This document shows, one piece after another, positions 6,860 through 13,559 of a stretch of 15,957 nucleotides of DNA. The position numbers and the translations under genes were made by a program. The DNA is from an uncultured Oscillospiraceae bacterium (GTDB lineage: Bacteria; Bacillota; Clostridia; Oscillospirales; Oscillospiraceae): NCBI GenBank assembly GCA_934565615.1, contig CAKTIH010000036.1, forward strand, positions 1-15,957, given 5' to 3'. Below the pieces are notes generated by a model that was given only the letters and a program-made list of their open reading frames with translations, was not told the DNA's origin and did no database searches. The first letter of the stretch is position 1; each line of letters begins with the position of its first letter.

Positions 6860-8275
6860 ATGGAAAACGATATTAACAGACGCTTTTTGCAGATGCTCGG
6901 CTGGGAGGGCGAAGAACTCGAAAGCTTTATCCCGGATTGGGAGCTTGCTGCAAAATTTTTGAGTCTGACAGATAAGGATATTCAGAACGCAGTAGAAAAC
7001 TGGATACCCAAGTATTGGGATATTTCTCTGCTCAGTGTCAGGAAAATGATCGCTGCATGTGTGCGTGAGACGGCGGAGCTGGCAAAAATGAACAGGTATA
7101 AAGCGGAAGGAAAGAAGATACTTTACGTGAATAACACTTCGCTTTTTGCCTGCGTGTATGCAAACAAATTGGCCGGACATGGGGAACTGCACTTTGCTTA
7201 CCCGGACTTCATTATGACGACCATGTGGCAGGCATTCTGCGGCAAGTCTGAGGGACAGTTTCCGGGCAAGCCCGCGCTGAATCCCGCCTGCGGGCACTGT
7301 GCGCTCAACTGCACCCGCGCTACCACCAACATGGATGGGCATGTACCGGAGCCGACCGCAACATGGAACTGGGGGCTGCACTGCAATGAAGCGCCGAAGA
7401 CGGAGGAACTTATCGACTGCCTTTGCCAGCGTGATGAACAGGCGGACGTCCTCACGGCCATTCCGCACGACGCGCCGCTCGGAGAGATCGAGGCGGAGAA
7501 CGATGAGAGGGTCGCATTCCTTGCCGCACAGATCAGGGAAGGACAGCAGCGCGTCTCCGAGCTTACCGGCATCGCCGTCACGGATCAGGATCTGCGTGAT
7601 GGGATAGAGGCTTACATGGCCTATATGCGCCGTGTGGAGAAGCTGACGGATCTTGTGGTCAATGCCGATCCTCAGCCGATCTCGGGGATCGAGCTTGCGC
7701 TGTTCAGCTTGAACATGCAGGTTTGTTTCGATTCCGGAATGGACTATGTCAACGATGCTCTCGACACGGCTATTGCCGAAGTTGAGGATCGCATACGCCG
7801 CGGTGTGGGCAATCTGCCAAAGGGCGCGCCGAGGCTCGCCTGCCATTTCGCACCGCTGAATGTGCCATGGGTCGACCGCGCGTTCAGGGACAATGGCGTA
7901 AACCTTTCACTTGGGAGAGTGTTTCCGCTGGCAAGCTGGATGGAAGAGGCGATAAAGCACGACGACGATCCATATATCGCTGCGGCGCGTATGTGCCTTA
8001 TGTGGCCGGATGCGGTGAACATGAAGAACGAGGCAGAGATAGTAATAAAGCTGTTCGAGCATTATTCTTTTGACGGCGCACTCTTTGGCTTTTACGACTT
8101 TGACCGTTGGATAGGTGCGCTCCAGAAAACAATGATCCGCATTGTCGAGGAGCGGACGGGTATCCCGCACTATTATCTTGAGGGAGAGTTCTGGGATGGC
8201 TGCAGGTATAATATTGACAACCGTATATCCATCATACGCAGCATATGCAGCTGCCTGAAGATATCCAATCTTTGA
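6860..8275 (+). CDS. 2-hydroxyacyl-CoA dehydratase/benzoyl-CoA reductase-type subunit, A-type paralogue 1
   Basis: This 471-residue protein belongs to the HgdA/HgdB/BcrB-BcrC superfamily, whose members use [4Fe-4S] or double-cubane clusters reduced by an ATP-driven activase. ATG 6860 is preferred over ATG 6845 because GGGGG lies eight bases upstream and because MENDINRRFL then aligns with MARDVNRELL of the reverse-strand paralogue. The two share long collinear stretches: VRKMIAACVRETAEL versus VRKMIGAYLREVAEI, GFYDFDRWIGALQK versus GFFDFDRWLGAQQK, and YYLEGEFWD versus YYIEADFWD. Probable cluster ligands Cys144, Cys147 (ACGHCALN) and Cys175 (LHCNEAPK) match Cys146, Cys149 and Cys177 of that copy. 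The usual third cluster Cys (FCDP motif) is absent, replaced by FYDFDRW. It stands alone with the TetR gene 24 bases downstream rather than next to a B gene. The substrate is unknown; the cytoplasmic location is inferred. Confidence 0.8.
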   Translation: MENDINRRFLQMLGWEGEELESFIPDWELAAKFLSLTDKDIQNAVENWIPKYWDISLLSVRKMIAACVRETAELAKMNRYKAEGKKILYVNNTSLFACVYANKLAGHGELHFAYPDFIMTTMWQAFCGKSEGQFPGKPALNPACGHCALNCTRATTNMDGHVPEPTATWNWGLHCNEAPKTEELIDCLCQRDEQADVLTAIPHDAPLGEIEAENDERVAFLAAQIREGQQRVSELTGIAVTDQDLRDGIEAYMAYMRRVEKLTDLVVNADPQPISGIELALFSLNMQVCFDSGMDYVNDALDTAIAEVEDRIRRGVGNLPKGAPRLACHFAPLNVPWVDRAFRDNGVNLSLGRVFPLASWMEEAIKHDDDPYIAAARMCLMWPDAVNMKNEAEIVIKLFEHYSFDGALFGFYDFDRWIGALQKTMIRIVEERTGIPHYYLEGEFWDGCRYNIDNRISIIRSICSCLKISNL

Positions 8276-8299
8276 TTAAGGCGGGGTAGTTACTGTAAG

Positions 8300-8872
8300 A
8301 TGTCACGAGAAAAAGTACTATGCGGAAAAGAGGAGATATTCCGCGTCGCTATCGGAATAGTTGACAGCGACGGAATGGAGGCCCTGTCCGTCAGAAATAT
8401 AGCAAAAGAGCTTGGCGTTTCGCCAATGACGATATATAATTATGTCGAGAATCTCAACGACATAAAAAAGCGTGTCCTTATAAACGGCTTTGACAGAATG
8501 TATTCCTCGGTGTATGCGGAACTCAGCTACTTGCAGGCTCCCGTAGATAAGATGCTTTTCTGCAAGACTATCGCAATGAGCGTATATAGATTTGCGAGTG
8601 AAAACCGCGGAGTGTTCATCTTTATGTTCTCCGATGGGGAGCGCCTGTTCAGCGAGGACGCGGAGGTTCGCCCTTTCTATAATAATATCCAGAAGCTCAT
8701 GAAGCGCGCAAAGGCCACAAAGAAGGACTGGACGATAAATGAAAAGGGATACAGACTTTTCGAAATACTGATCTTCTCAGTATCGTACCAGTTTGCGGCA
8801 GGGACAAAGTCACTGAGTGAAGAAGAGTACGGAGAGCTTATAGACTATTATCTGACAAGGTGCATCAGCTGA
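8300..8872 (+). CDS. TetR/AcrR-family transcriptional regulator
   Basis: A 190-residue protein with a standard N-terminal TetR helix-turn-helix: IFRVAIGIVDSDGMEALSVR, then NIAKELGVSPMTIYNYVENL at about residues 35-55. A helical ligand-binding domain follows. It starts 24 bases after the A-type gene with only a weak ribosome site (GGCGGGG, distant), so low, co-transcribed expression is likely. Its position between the A gene and the B operon, both with strong promoters, makes it the obvious local regulator. By family analogy the inducer could be a substrate or CoA thioester of the pathway. Confidence 0.88.
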   Translation: MSREKVLCGKEEIFRVAIGIVDSDGMEALSVRNIAKELGVSPMTIYNYVENLNDIKKRVLINGFDRMYSSVYAELSYLQAPVDKMLFCKTIAMSVYRFASENRGVFIFMFSDGERLFSEDAEVRPFYNNIQKLMKRAKATKKDWTINEKGYRLFEILIFSVSYQFAAGTKSLSEEEYGELIDYYLTRCIS

Positions 8873-8943
8873 CAGTGCGCGGCGTGTGCTGAAGAAAACT
8901 TTTAATCCGGCAAGCTATTTTGGCGCTGAACGTAAATATGCTA

Positions 8944-8972
8944 TTGACATTTATGTGACAAAAGTATATTAT
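8944..8972 (+). promoter_or_regulatory. Consensus promoter of the B-subunit/activase operon
   Basis: TTGACA (8944-8949) and TATTAT (8967-8972) are separated by exactly 17 bases; the start should be near 8979, about 57 bases before the GTG start. The -35/spacer holds ACAT-TT-ATGT (8947-8956) and two direct TGACA copies (8945-8949 and 8956-8960). The ACAT..ATGT dyad echoes the ACATATGT palindrome at the 6793-6820 promoter, so both could answer to the TetR protein. Confidence 0.7.
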
Positions 8973-9035
8973 AGAAGAGAAAGTTTACAGCGTACATTTT
9001 AGCGCGCCTGGCACATATACAAGGAGGCGCGGCAA

Positions 9036-10193
9036 GTGATCAAGAACATTTTTGACAAACTGTCCGACATAGAAGAGCAGAGACAGAATGAGATAGCACA
9101 GCAGAAAAAAGAGGGAGTTCCCCTTGTTGTTTATAACAGCACCTTTGTACCGGAGGAAATTATCCGTGCCGCGGGAGCAAATACATATCTGCTTTGCAGA
9201 GGCGGCGAATCGGCGCCGGCAGCTGCGGCAATAAATGATACGCTTGAGTGCATCAACCCGCTTGCGAGGGCGAGCGTGAGCTATATCACCGGTAAAATGG
9301 ACAGCATTGCATCGCAGGCGGATCTTGTTGTTACTGCATTTTCTGACAGCCATATGAGCCGCATGAGCGAGCTGCTTGAGTATAAAGGCATAAACGTGTT
9401 TAAGGTCGGAGTGCCGGTCGATTGGCAGCGCAGTATTTCATTTGATTATTATCTGAACTCTCTGCGCACGATGCAGCGCCGTGTTGAAGAGCTCACCGGG
9501 AAAAAGACCGATATGGAGCTTGCAAGAGAAAACTTTGCACGCTCCAACCGCATAAAGGCTTGCAGCCGCAGAATAAAGGAACTGCGTAAGGCGGACAGCA
9601 TTCCATTGAGACTTGAGGATGTTGTACGGCTGCACCATATGGGCTTCTTATTCAACACCGCAGAGGCCGTTGACACGCTTGAGGCTTATGTGGATGAGAT
9701 TGGCAACGCTCCGTCGCTGTTCGATAAGGATGCACCGCGGCTCCTGATGATAATGCGCGCCGTTCCGGCAGGCGATTACAGCTTGCTGAAGCTCATAGAT
9801 GAGACGGGCTGTCCGGTAGTGGCGGAGGTGCTTGATGAATGTGCCTGCGTCTCTGACAGCGATGTTGAGCTTGAGGGCGACCTGCTCCAGAATTTTGCCA
9901 GGAGCCGGTACAGTCTGGCACTGCCGCTCAACTCCTTCCAGCCCTCGTGGAAGATCCGTTACGCCCGTATATGCGAGCTTATCAGTGAATACCGGATATC
10001 GGGTGTTATATGGTACCAGCTCGCTTTTGACGAGATATATGACATGGAGTATACCTGTGTATCCAAATGGCTCGGCGAAAAGGGCATGCCGGTCTTGAAA
10101 ATAGAGACGGATTTTGATTATTCTCAGGATAAGCTTACGGCGAAGAGAAACCAGATAAACAGCTTTATTAACCGTATCAAAAAGGGAAAGTAA
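9036..10193 (+). CDS. 2-hydroxyacyl-CoA dehydratase/benzoyl-CoA reductase-type subunit, B-type paralogue 1 lacking canonical cluster cysteines
   Basis: This 385-residue protein starts at GTG 9036, eight bases after AAGGAGG. It is collinear with the partial reverse-strand B protein: RMSELLEYKGINVFKVGVP versus RMSEILEYKGVPVYKIGVP, and the identical WYQLAFDEIYDME near the C-terminus. It has the HgdB/BcrC-type fold signature, but none of the three cysteines that normally bind the Fe-S cluster. Asn74 (ECINPLAR) stands at the CP motif, Ser105 (FSDSHMSRMSE) where the reverse copy has Cys, and AFDEIYD replaces the FCDP motif. Cys72, two residues before Asn74, and a DECAC pair further on might substitute. 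It heads an apparent operon with two small genes and the activase. It may bind an altered cluster, or be a structural partner for the Cys-containing A subunit. Confidence 0.8.
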   Translation: MIKNIFDKLSDIEEQRQNEIAQQKKEGVPLVVYNSTFVPEEIIRAAGANTYLLCRGGESAPAAAAINDTLECINPLARASVSYITGKMDSIASQADLVVTAFSDSHMSRMSELLEYKGINVFKVGVPVDWQRSISFDYYLNSLRTMQRRVEELTGKKTDMELARENFARSNRIKACSRRIKELRKADSIPLRLEDVVRLHHMGFLFNTAEAVDTLEAYVDEIGNAPSLFDKDAPRLLMIMRAVPAGDYSLLKLIDETGCPVVAEVLDECACVSDSDVELEGDLLQNFARSRYSLALPLNSFQPSWKIRYARICELISEYRISGVIWYQLAFDEIYDMEYTCVSKWLGEKGMPVLKIETDFDYSQDKLTAKRNQINSFINRIKKGK

Positions 10194-10272
10194 AGCTCGG
10201 CAGCCTTCGTCGGAGTTATATAAAAATTGGAAAAGCCCATAGAACATATAAAACTGTACGGAGGTAAAGAAA

Positions 10273-10542
10273 ATGGACTTCAAAACGGCAAACCTCAAGA
10301 TCAGCGACGAGGTCGCAGAGCTTATGGAAGAGCGCGGAGTCAAGGAGAGCGACGTGCGTGAGATCCTTGACTATGCCGAAAGCACCGGCAAAAAGCTCTA
10401 TGTTGAAGGAGAGGAGCATTTCCTCGCGCGCAAGCGCATAGGCAAATTCTCCGGCTATGTCGAGTATCTGCTGACGGACGACGGTGCAGAGTTGCTTGAT
10501 GTGTACAGCCACATGGTCAGATTTGAGGACGAAGAAGAATAA
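10273..10542 (+). CDS. Small acidic protein of unknown function (89 aa), resembles the DUF4258/MqsR-like pattern
   Basis: ATG 10273 follows a good GGAGG site. The 89-residue product has an N-terminal helix with the pattern MEERGVKESDVREIL, then alternating short strands (GKKLYVEG, SGYVEYLLTDDGAELLDVYSH) and an acidic tail. The helix pattern followed by strands recalls RelE/MqsR-like DUF4258 proteins, which are often paired with a small YgiT-type zinc-finger gene; the next gene is such a protein. This is pattern memory, not a confident match. Position between B subunit and activase, and 17 bases from the next gene, indicate operon membership and a role in the electron-transfer system (cluster assembly, activase partner or regulation). 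Confidence 0.75.
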   Translation: MDFKTANLKISDEVAELMEERGVKESDVREILDYAESTGKKLYVEGEEHFLARKRIGKFSGYVEYLLTDDGAELLDVYSHMVRFEDEEE

Positions 10543-10559
10543 TTAAAGGAGACTGAGAA

Positions 10560-10751
10560 ATGAGCAAGTGGAAATGCTATACCTGTAAAGTCGACATGGA
10601 AGAAGTCGATGATATCGCGATCAGCTTCGGCGAGATGAATCTGCCTGAGGCGGAAGGTCTTCGCTGCCCTAACTGCGGTATACAGTTCCTTGAAAGCGAG
10701 TATGTTGTCGATCAGCTTATGAGCGCAGAGCAGATGCTTGCGGGCAAGTGA
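10560..10751 (+). CDS. Small CxxC-CxxC zinc-ribbon/redox protein (63 aa)
   Basis: ATG 10560 follows AAAGGAGA. The 63 residues have two Cys pairs, KCYTCK near the N-terminus and RCPNCG in the middle, spaced like a rubredoxin-type or YgiT-type zinc ribbon. It resembles the small redox proteins (DVU_1557-type) that I recall next to hydroxyacyl-CoA dehydratase or aldehyde-oxidoreductase genes in anaerobes. The alternative is a YgiT/MqsA-like zinc-finger partner of the preceding 89-residue protein. It lies 18 bases before the activase start, so co-expression is near certain. If it binds iron it could deliver electrons to the activase; if zinc, a structural or regulatory job is likelier. Confidence 0.8.
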   Translation: MSKWKCYTCKVDMEEVDDIAISFGEMNLPEAEGLRCPNCGIQFLESEYVVDQLMSAEQMLAGK

Positions 10752-10769
10752 TTCTTGCGGGGGAAATAT

Positions 10770-11573
10770 ATGGATCTATTTGCGGGAGTGGACATTGGTT
10801 CCACCACTTCGAAATGTGTTCTTATTGATGAAAATAAGGACGTTAAGGTATTCTATCACGATTATACGGAGTTCGACCGCGACCTGAGCGGTGAGAAGGT
10901 TCTCAATGCGGCGCTGGAAGAGATCGGCGCGAAGCTCGAAGATGTCAAGTATATCGTCGCCACCGGATACGGCAGAAAAGCTTTCCAGCGCGCGAATATG
11001 GACATACCCGAGATCATTGCGCACGGTGTCGGCACGCATCAGGTGGAGCCAGACGCGCGCACGATAATCGACATCGGCGGGCAGGACAGCAAAGTGATCG
11101 AGCTTGACGAGTTCGGCACAGTCACAAAGTTTGAGATGAACGACAAATGTGCCGCGGGCACCGGCCGCTTCTTCGAGGTCCTGACTCACCGCCTGCTCGG
11201 CATAGAGATGGATCAGCTTTCCGATCTTATGAAGCAGTCGACAAAGCCCTGCAACATCAGCAGTATGTGTACAATATTTGCCGAGTCGGAGATCATATCG
11301 TATCTCTCTCAGAAGGAAAACGTTGCGGATATTGCTGCGGGTACGGGGCGTTCGATCGCAAAGCGCGTCCTTGCCATGGGGCGTGCTGCGCAGATTCCAT
11401 ATGACGAGCCTATCGTTTTCTCGGGCGGCGTTGCCAACAACCCCGCTATCGCTGATATTTTTGCCGACCTTCTGCATAAGCCGGTAAAGGCAATCGCACT
11501 GCCGCAATCCACGGCTGCGCTGGGCGCTGCAATAAGAGCGCTGCGCGAATACAAAAAAGAACAGAAAGCGTAA
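10770..11573 (+). CDS. HgdC-type ATP-dependent activase of 2-hydroxyacyl-CoA dehydratase (BadF/BadG/BcrA/BcrD ATPase)
   Basis: A 267-residue ASKHA-fold ATPase, the usual length of HgdC. ATG 10770 is preferred over an upstream TTG (10755) because GGGGGA lies just before it and MDLFAGVDIGSTTSK is the family's normal beginning. Motifs in order are phosphate-1 AGVDIGSTTSK, phosphate-2 DIGGQDSK, cluster ligand Cys127 in DKCAAGTGRFFE, second cluster ligand Cys167 in SSMCTIFAES, and adenosine motif FSGGVANN. In the family a homodimer shares one [4Fe-4S] cluster through these two Cys per subunit and uses ATP to push one electron at very low potential into the dehydratase. It is the only activase in the window, so it may serve both the forward and reverse A/B proteins. 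Last gene before a strong terminator. Confidence 0.93.
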   Translation: MDLFAGVDIGSTTSKCVLIDENKDVKVFYHDYTEFDRDLSGEKVLNAALEEIGAKLEDVKYIVATGYGRKAFQRANMDIPEIIAHGVGTHQVEPDARTIIDIGGQDSKVIELDEFGTVTKFEMNDKCAAGTGRFFEVLTHRLLGIEMDQLSDLMKQSTKPCNISSMCTIFAESEIISYLSQKENVADIAAGTGRSIAKRVLAMGRAAQIPYDEPIVFSGGVANNPAIADIFADLLHKPVKAIALPQSTAALGAAIRALREYKKEQKA

Positions 11574-11582
11574 TTATGAAAG

Positions 11583-11617
11583 ATCAAAAGCGGCAGCTGT
11601 GCGCTGCCGCTTTTGAT
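11583..11617. terminator. Strong intrinsic terminator after the activase gene
   Basis: A perfect 15-bp stem (ATCAAAAGCGGCAGC at 11583-11597 pairing with 11603-11617) with a 5-base loop starts ten bases after the activase stop. The A/T flanks make it effective in both directions. It lies only 17 bases before the start of the next gene, which has no visible promoter of its own and would depend on read-through. Confidence 0.85.
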
Positions 11618-11634
11618 ATATGGGAAGCTGTTTT

Positions 11635-12897
11635 ATGGAAAAGGCATTTGAAAAGCTGTTATCGCTGCTGCCGGAGTGCAGATGCAGTATCGCCGCGCTA
11701 TGCCGCGGAGCGGAGTATTTCTCCGTAAGTGCCGGCGATGTGGAAAGAGCCGCACTGGAACTGCCGCAGAATCATGACCTGCGCTATAAGGGAGTGCGCA
11801 TGATTCTATCGGCGTATATAGAAGAATTTGCGGCACTCTTCGAGACGCATGCATCGGCACAGTGCGAGGTCACTGTGCCTGCCCCGATATGCTCGGTGCT
11901 TGCGCTGCAAAACGCTGCGCGCGGGAGGATAGAATTTGTCTCATCTGCGTTCTTTTCCCAGGTGATGCTGCGCGGAATCCTTCTGAACGATGAGCCGCTG
12001 AATGTGACGAGCTGCTCGAAGCGGCGCTGCGGACTGAACAGAATGAGAGAAACTTTGCTGACCACGCCGCCGTTTGAGCAGCAGAGCTATCAATTGCAGT
12101 TCTCGGCGCTTTGCGACGAATGCGCAAAAACAGGGGAGAGCTGCCCAAAGAGCGTGTCCGCCTATACGCTGAGCCTGCCTCATGGGAGCAATAAAATGCT
12201 GCCGGAGCTTACACGCAAGTTCTATTCCGAGCTTTGCAGGGAGCTGGAGATAACGGTTTCCAAGGAGAACATGAGGTACGCCTTCGAGCTGTATGGTCGA
12301 TTGCTGAAAGCGGGGAAGCGAATATGTAGGCTCAACTCAAGGCCGGACAGAGAGCCGCTCTGGGGCAACAGCCTTGCGCTTGCGCAGTCATCTATGCTTA
12401 TGGCGGCAAGAGCCCCGGAATGCTTTGTATCTGCGCTTGAGCTTTTGGCTGCGGAGCTTGAGGATGCACCTGCGTTTAAAGACAGACGCAGGATATACTG
12501 CTATTTTATTCCTTTTTTACAGCCGAGGATAGATAGAAGGTTCCGCGAAAATAAAGTACGTCTGTGCGGGAATGCCGCGTTCATAAATATCGGGAGTTCT
12601 GCCGGATTTGATATCGCCGGGGCGACGGCCGCATGGGCAGAGAGCCTGATAGGCCGTGCGTCGCCGGAAAAACAAAGCACCGCCATAGCCGAGGAAATGG
12701 CAAATGGCGGGTTTGATACCTATCTGACCGGTATGTTTTCTTTCGACCGCTGCTTAGGCGCGTCCGTCCCAATGCAGAGAAAGATACTCACGGAGAAATA
12801 TGGGATAAAAACGATCGTCCTCAATGCGGATTTCTGGTGCGAGAATGAAATGTTCGGAAATCTCCAGGAGCGTATCGATCAGATCTGTATGTGCTGA
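11635..12897 (+). CDS. Highly divergent A-type dehydratase subunit paralogue 2
   Basis: A 420-residue protein whose kinship to the A subunits shows in several blocks: LPQNHDLRYKGVRMILSAY versus LPQNWDLKYLGVRKMIGAY, CGLNRMRE versus CPLNKMRV, LCDECAKTGE versus NCDEGPKTDE, and MFSFDRCLGA versus FFDFDRWLGA with NADFWCENE after it. ATG 11635 is preferred to ATG 11620 since GGGAAG lies seven bases upstream. It is about 50 residues shorter than its relatives, with most of the loss in the middle. The N-terminal Cys pair is CSKRRC (Cys127, Cys132) instead of CxxC, and Cys160 matches the third ligand. It has many more Cys than its paralogues, including a CMC end. It follows the operon terminator. It could be a decaying copy, a specialised subunit or an assembly scaffold; the uninterrupted frame argues against a pseudogene. 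Confidence 0.7.
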   Translation: MEKAFEKLLSLLPECRCSIAALCRGAEYFSVSAGDVERAALELPQNHDLRYKGVRMILSAYIEEFAALFETHASAQCEVTVPAPICSVLALQNAARGRIEFVSSAFFSQVMLRGILLNDEPLNVTSCSKRRCGLNRMRETLLTTPPFEQQSYQLQFSALCDECAKTGESCPKSVSAYTLSLPHGSNKMLPELTRKFYSELCRELEITVSKENMRYAFELYGRLLKAGKRICRLNSRPDREPLWGNSLALAQSSMLMAARAPECFVSALELLAAELEDAPAFKDRRRIYCYFIPFLQPRIDRRFRENKVRLCGNAAFINIGSSAGFDIAGATAAWAESLIGRASPEKQSTAIAEEMANGGFDTYLTGMFSFDRCLGASVPMQRKILTEKYGIKTIVLNADFWCENEMFGNLQERIDQICMC

Positions 12898-12901
12898 AGA
12901 G

Positions 12902-13468
12902 CTATTCGGGATGGTTTTCGTCAAGCGGATGAGTGACCGTCTTGTAATGCTCCTTTAGAAATATCGCCAGATCCTGCAACTCGTTGGACATGAACTGCGT
13001 AAGATCAGTGCATGCGTTTATAGCCTCTGCCAGCAACGCCCCGGTGCCTTTTTCAAGGTCCTTTATCCGTGCGGGAAGGCCAAGGGAAAACGCGCGCTGG
13101 AGCGATGCGGAGGATATTCTCTGCATGCTTGTAAGCCTACTGAGTATATCGTTTTCACTTGATGTGACATCCGCGATTATCTGCTCGTTCTGTCCTGCGA
13201 GCCTGCCTGCAGATACCTTTTCGTTGAGAGCTGCCGTGAAGGCAATGCACTGATCCAAGCCGGCAAAAATATCCATGCGGTCTGATGCCAGTCCGTCGGC
13301 CCACTTTTTTATTTCATCCGACGCTGCGGCGGATGCGACGGAGTTTATCTTTTCAAGAAGAACTCCGCTTCTTTTGTCATATTCAAATTTAAACAGCTCA
13401 AGCTCGCCCATGAATCCGGGAGAGAGGTTTTCCGGTACGGGTCTGCTGCAGTTTTCCTTTTTGAACAT
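12902..13468 (-). CDS. Helical protein of unknown function (188 aa)
   Basis: I do not recognise this protein. The start at 13468 is set by GGAGG six bases upstream; an in-frame ATG at 13504 has no ribosome site. The sequence is predicted mainly helical, rich in Ala, Ser, Leu and Glu, without membrane segment or signal peptide. Three scattered Cys (ENCSRP, LDQCIAF, INACTDL) form no motif. The C-terminal third (FMSNELQDLAIFLKEHYK) looks amphipathic. It ends four bases from the stop of the convergent A-type paralogue with no terminator between them, so the two transcripts must overlap. It lies downstream of the reverse-strand B-A pair, past their terminator, and may be transcribed by read-through or from a promoter in the 91-base gap. 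Confidence 0.75.
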   Translation of the reverse strand: MFKKENCSRPVPENLSPGFMGELELFKFEYDKRSGVLLEKINSVASAAASDEIKKWADGLASDRMDIFAGLDQCIAFTAALNEKVSAGRLAGQNEQIIADVTSSENDILSRLTSMQRISSASLQRAFSLGLPARIKDLEKGTGALLAEAINACTDLTQFMSNELQDLAIFLKEHYKTVTHPLDENHPE

Positions 13469-13509
13469 ATTATTCCTCCATAAACGGATATTGAATAAAG
13501 CCATTCAGA

Positions 13510-13538
13510 AAAGTCCGCCGGGATCCCCGGCGGACTTT
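13510..13538. terminator. Terminator of the reverse-strand B-A operon
   Basis: A perfect 13-bp GC-rich stem (AAAGTCCGCCGGG at 13510-13522 pairing with 13526-13538) with a 3-base loop lies 21 bases past the stop of the reverse A-type gene and ends in TTTT on that strand. The compact loop and strong stem fit a highly expressed operon. Confidence 0.85.
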
Positions 13539-13559
13539 ATTAATTATGCTGGAGTGCGC

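Noticed and set aside
6758..7846. A 362-codon reverse frame over the forward A-type gene
   Set aside because: The forward frame is the conserved dehydratase subunit with promoter and ribosome site; the reverse translation shows no family features.
10194..10272. Internal promoter before the 89-residue gene (TTGGAA at 10227 with TATAAA at 10247)
   Set aside because: The spacer is only 14 bases, too short for a normal sigma-A promoter.
9648..10343. Long reverse frame across the B-type gene and the following small gene
   Set aside because: It is a shadow of the B-type subunit and crosses two real genes without its own start signals.
10776..11507. Long reverse frame across the activase
   Set aside because: The forward protein carries every activase motif; the reverse frame is an antisense artefact.
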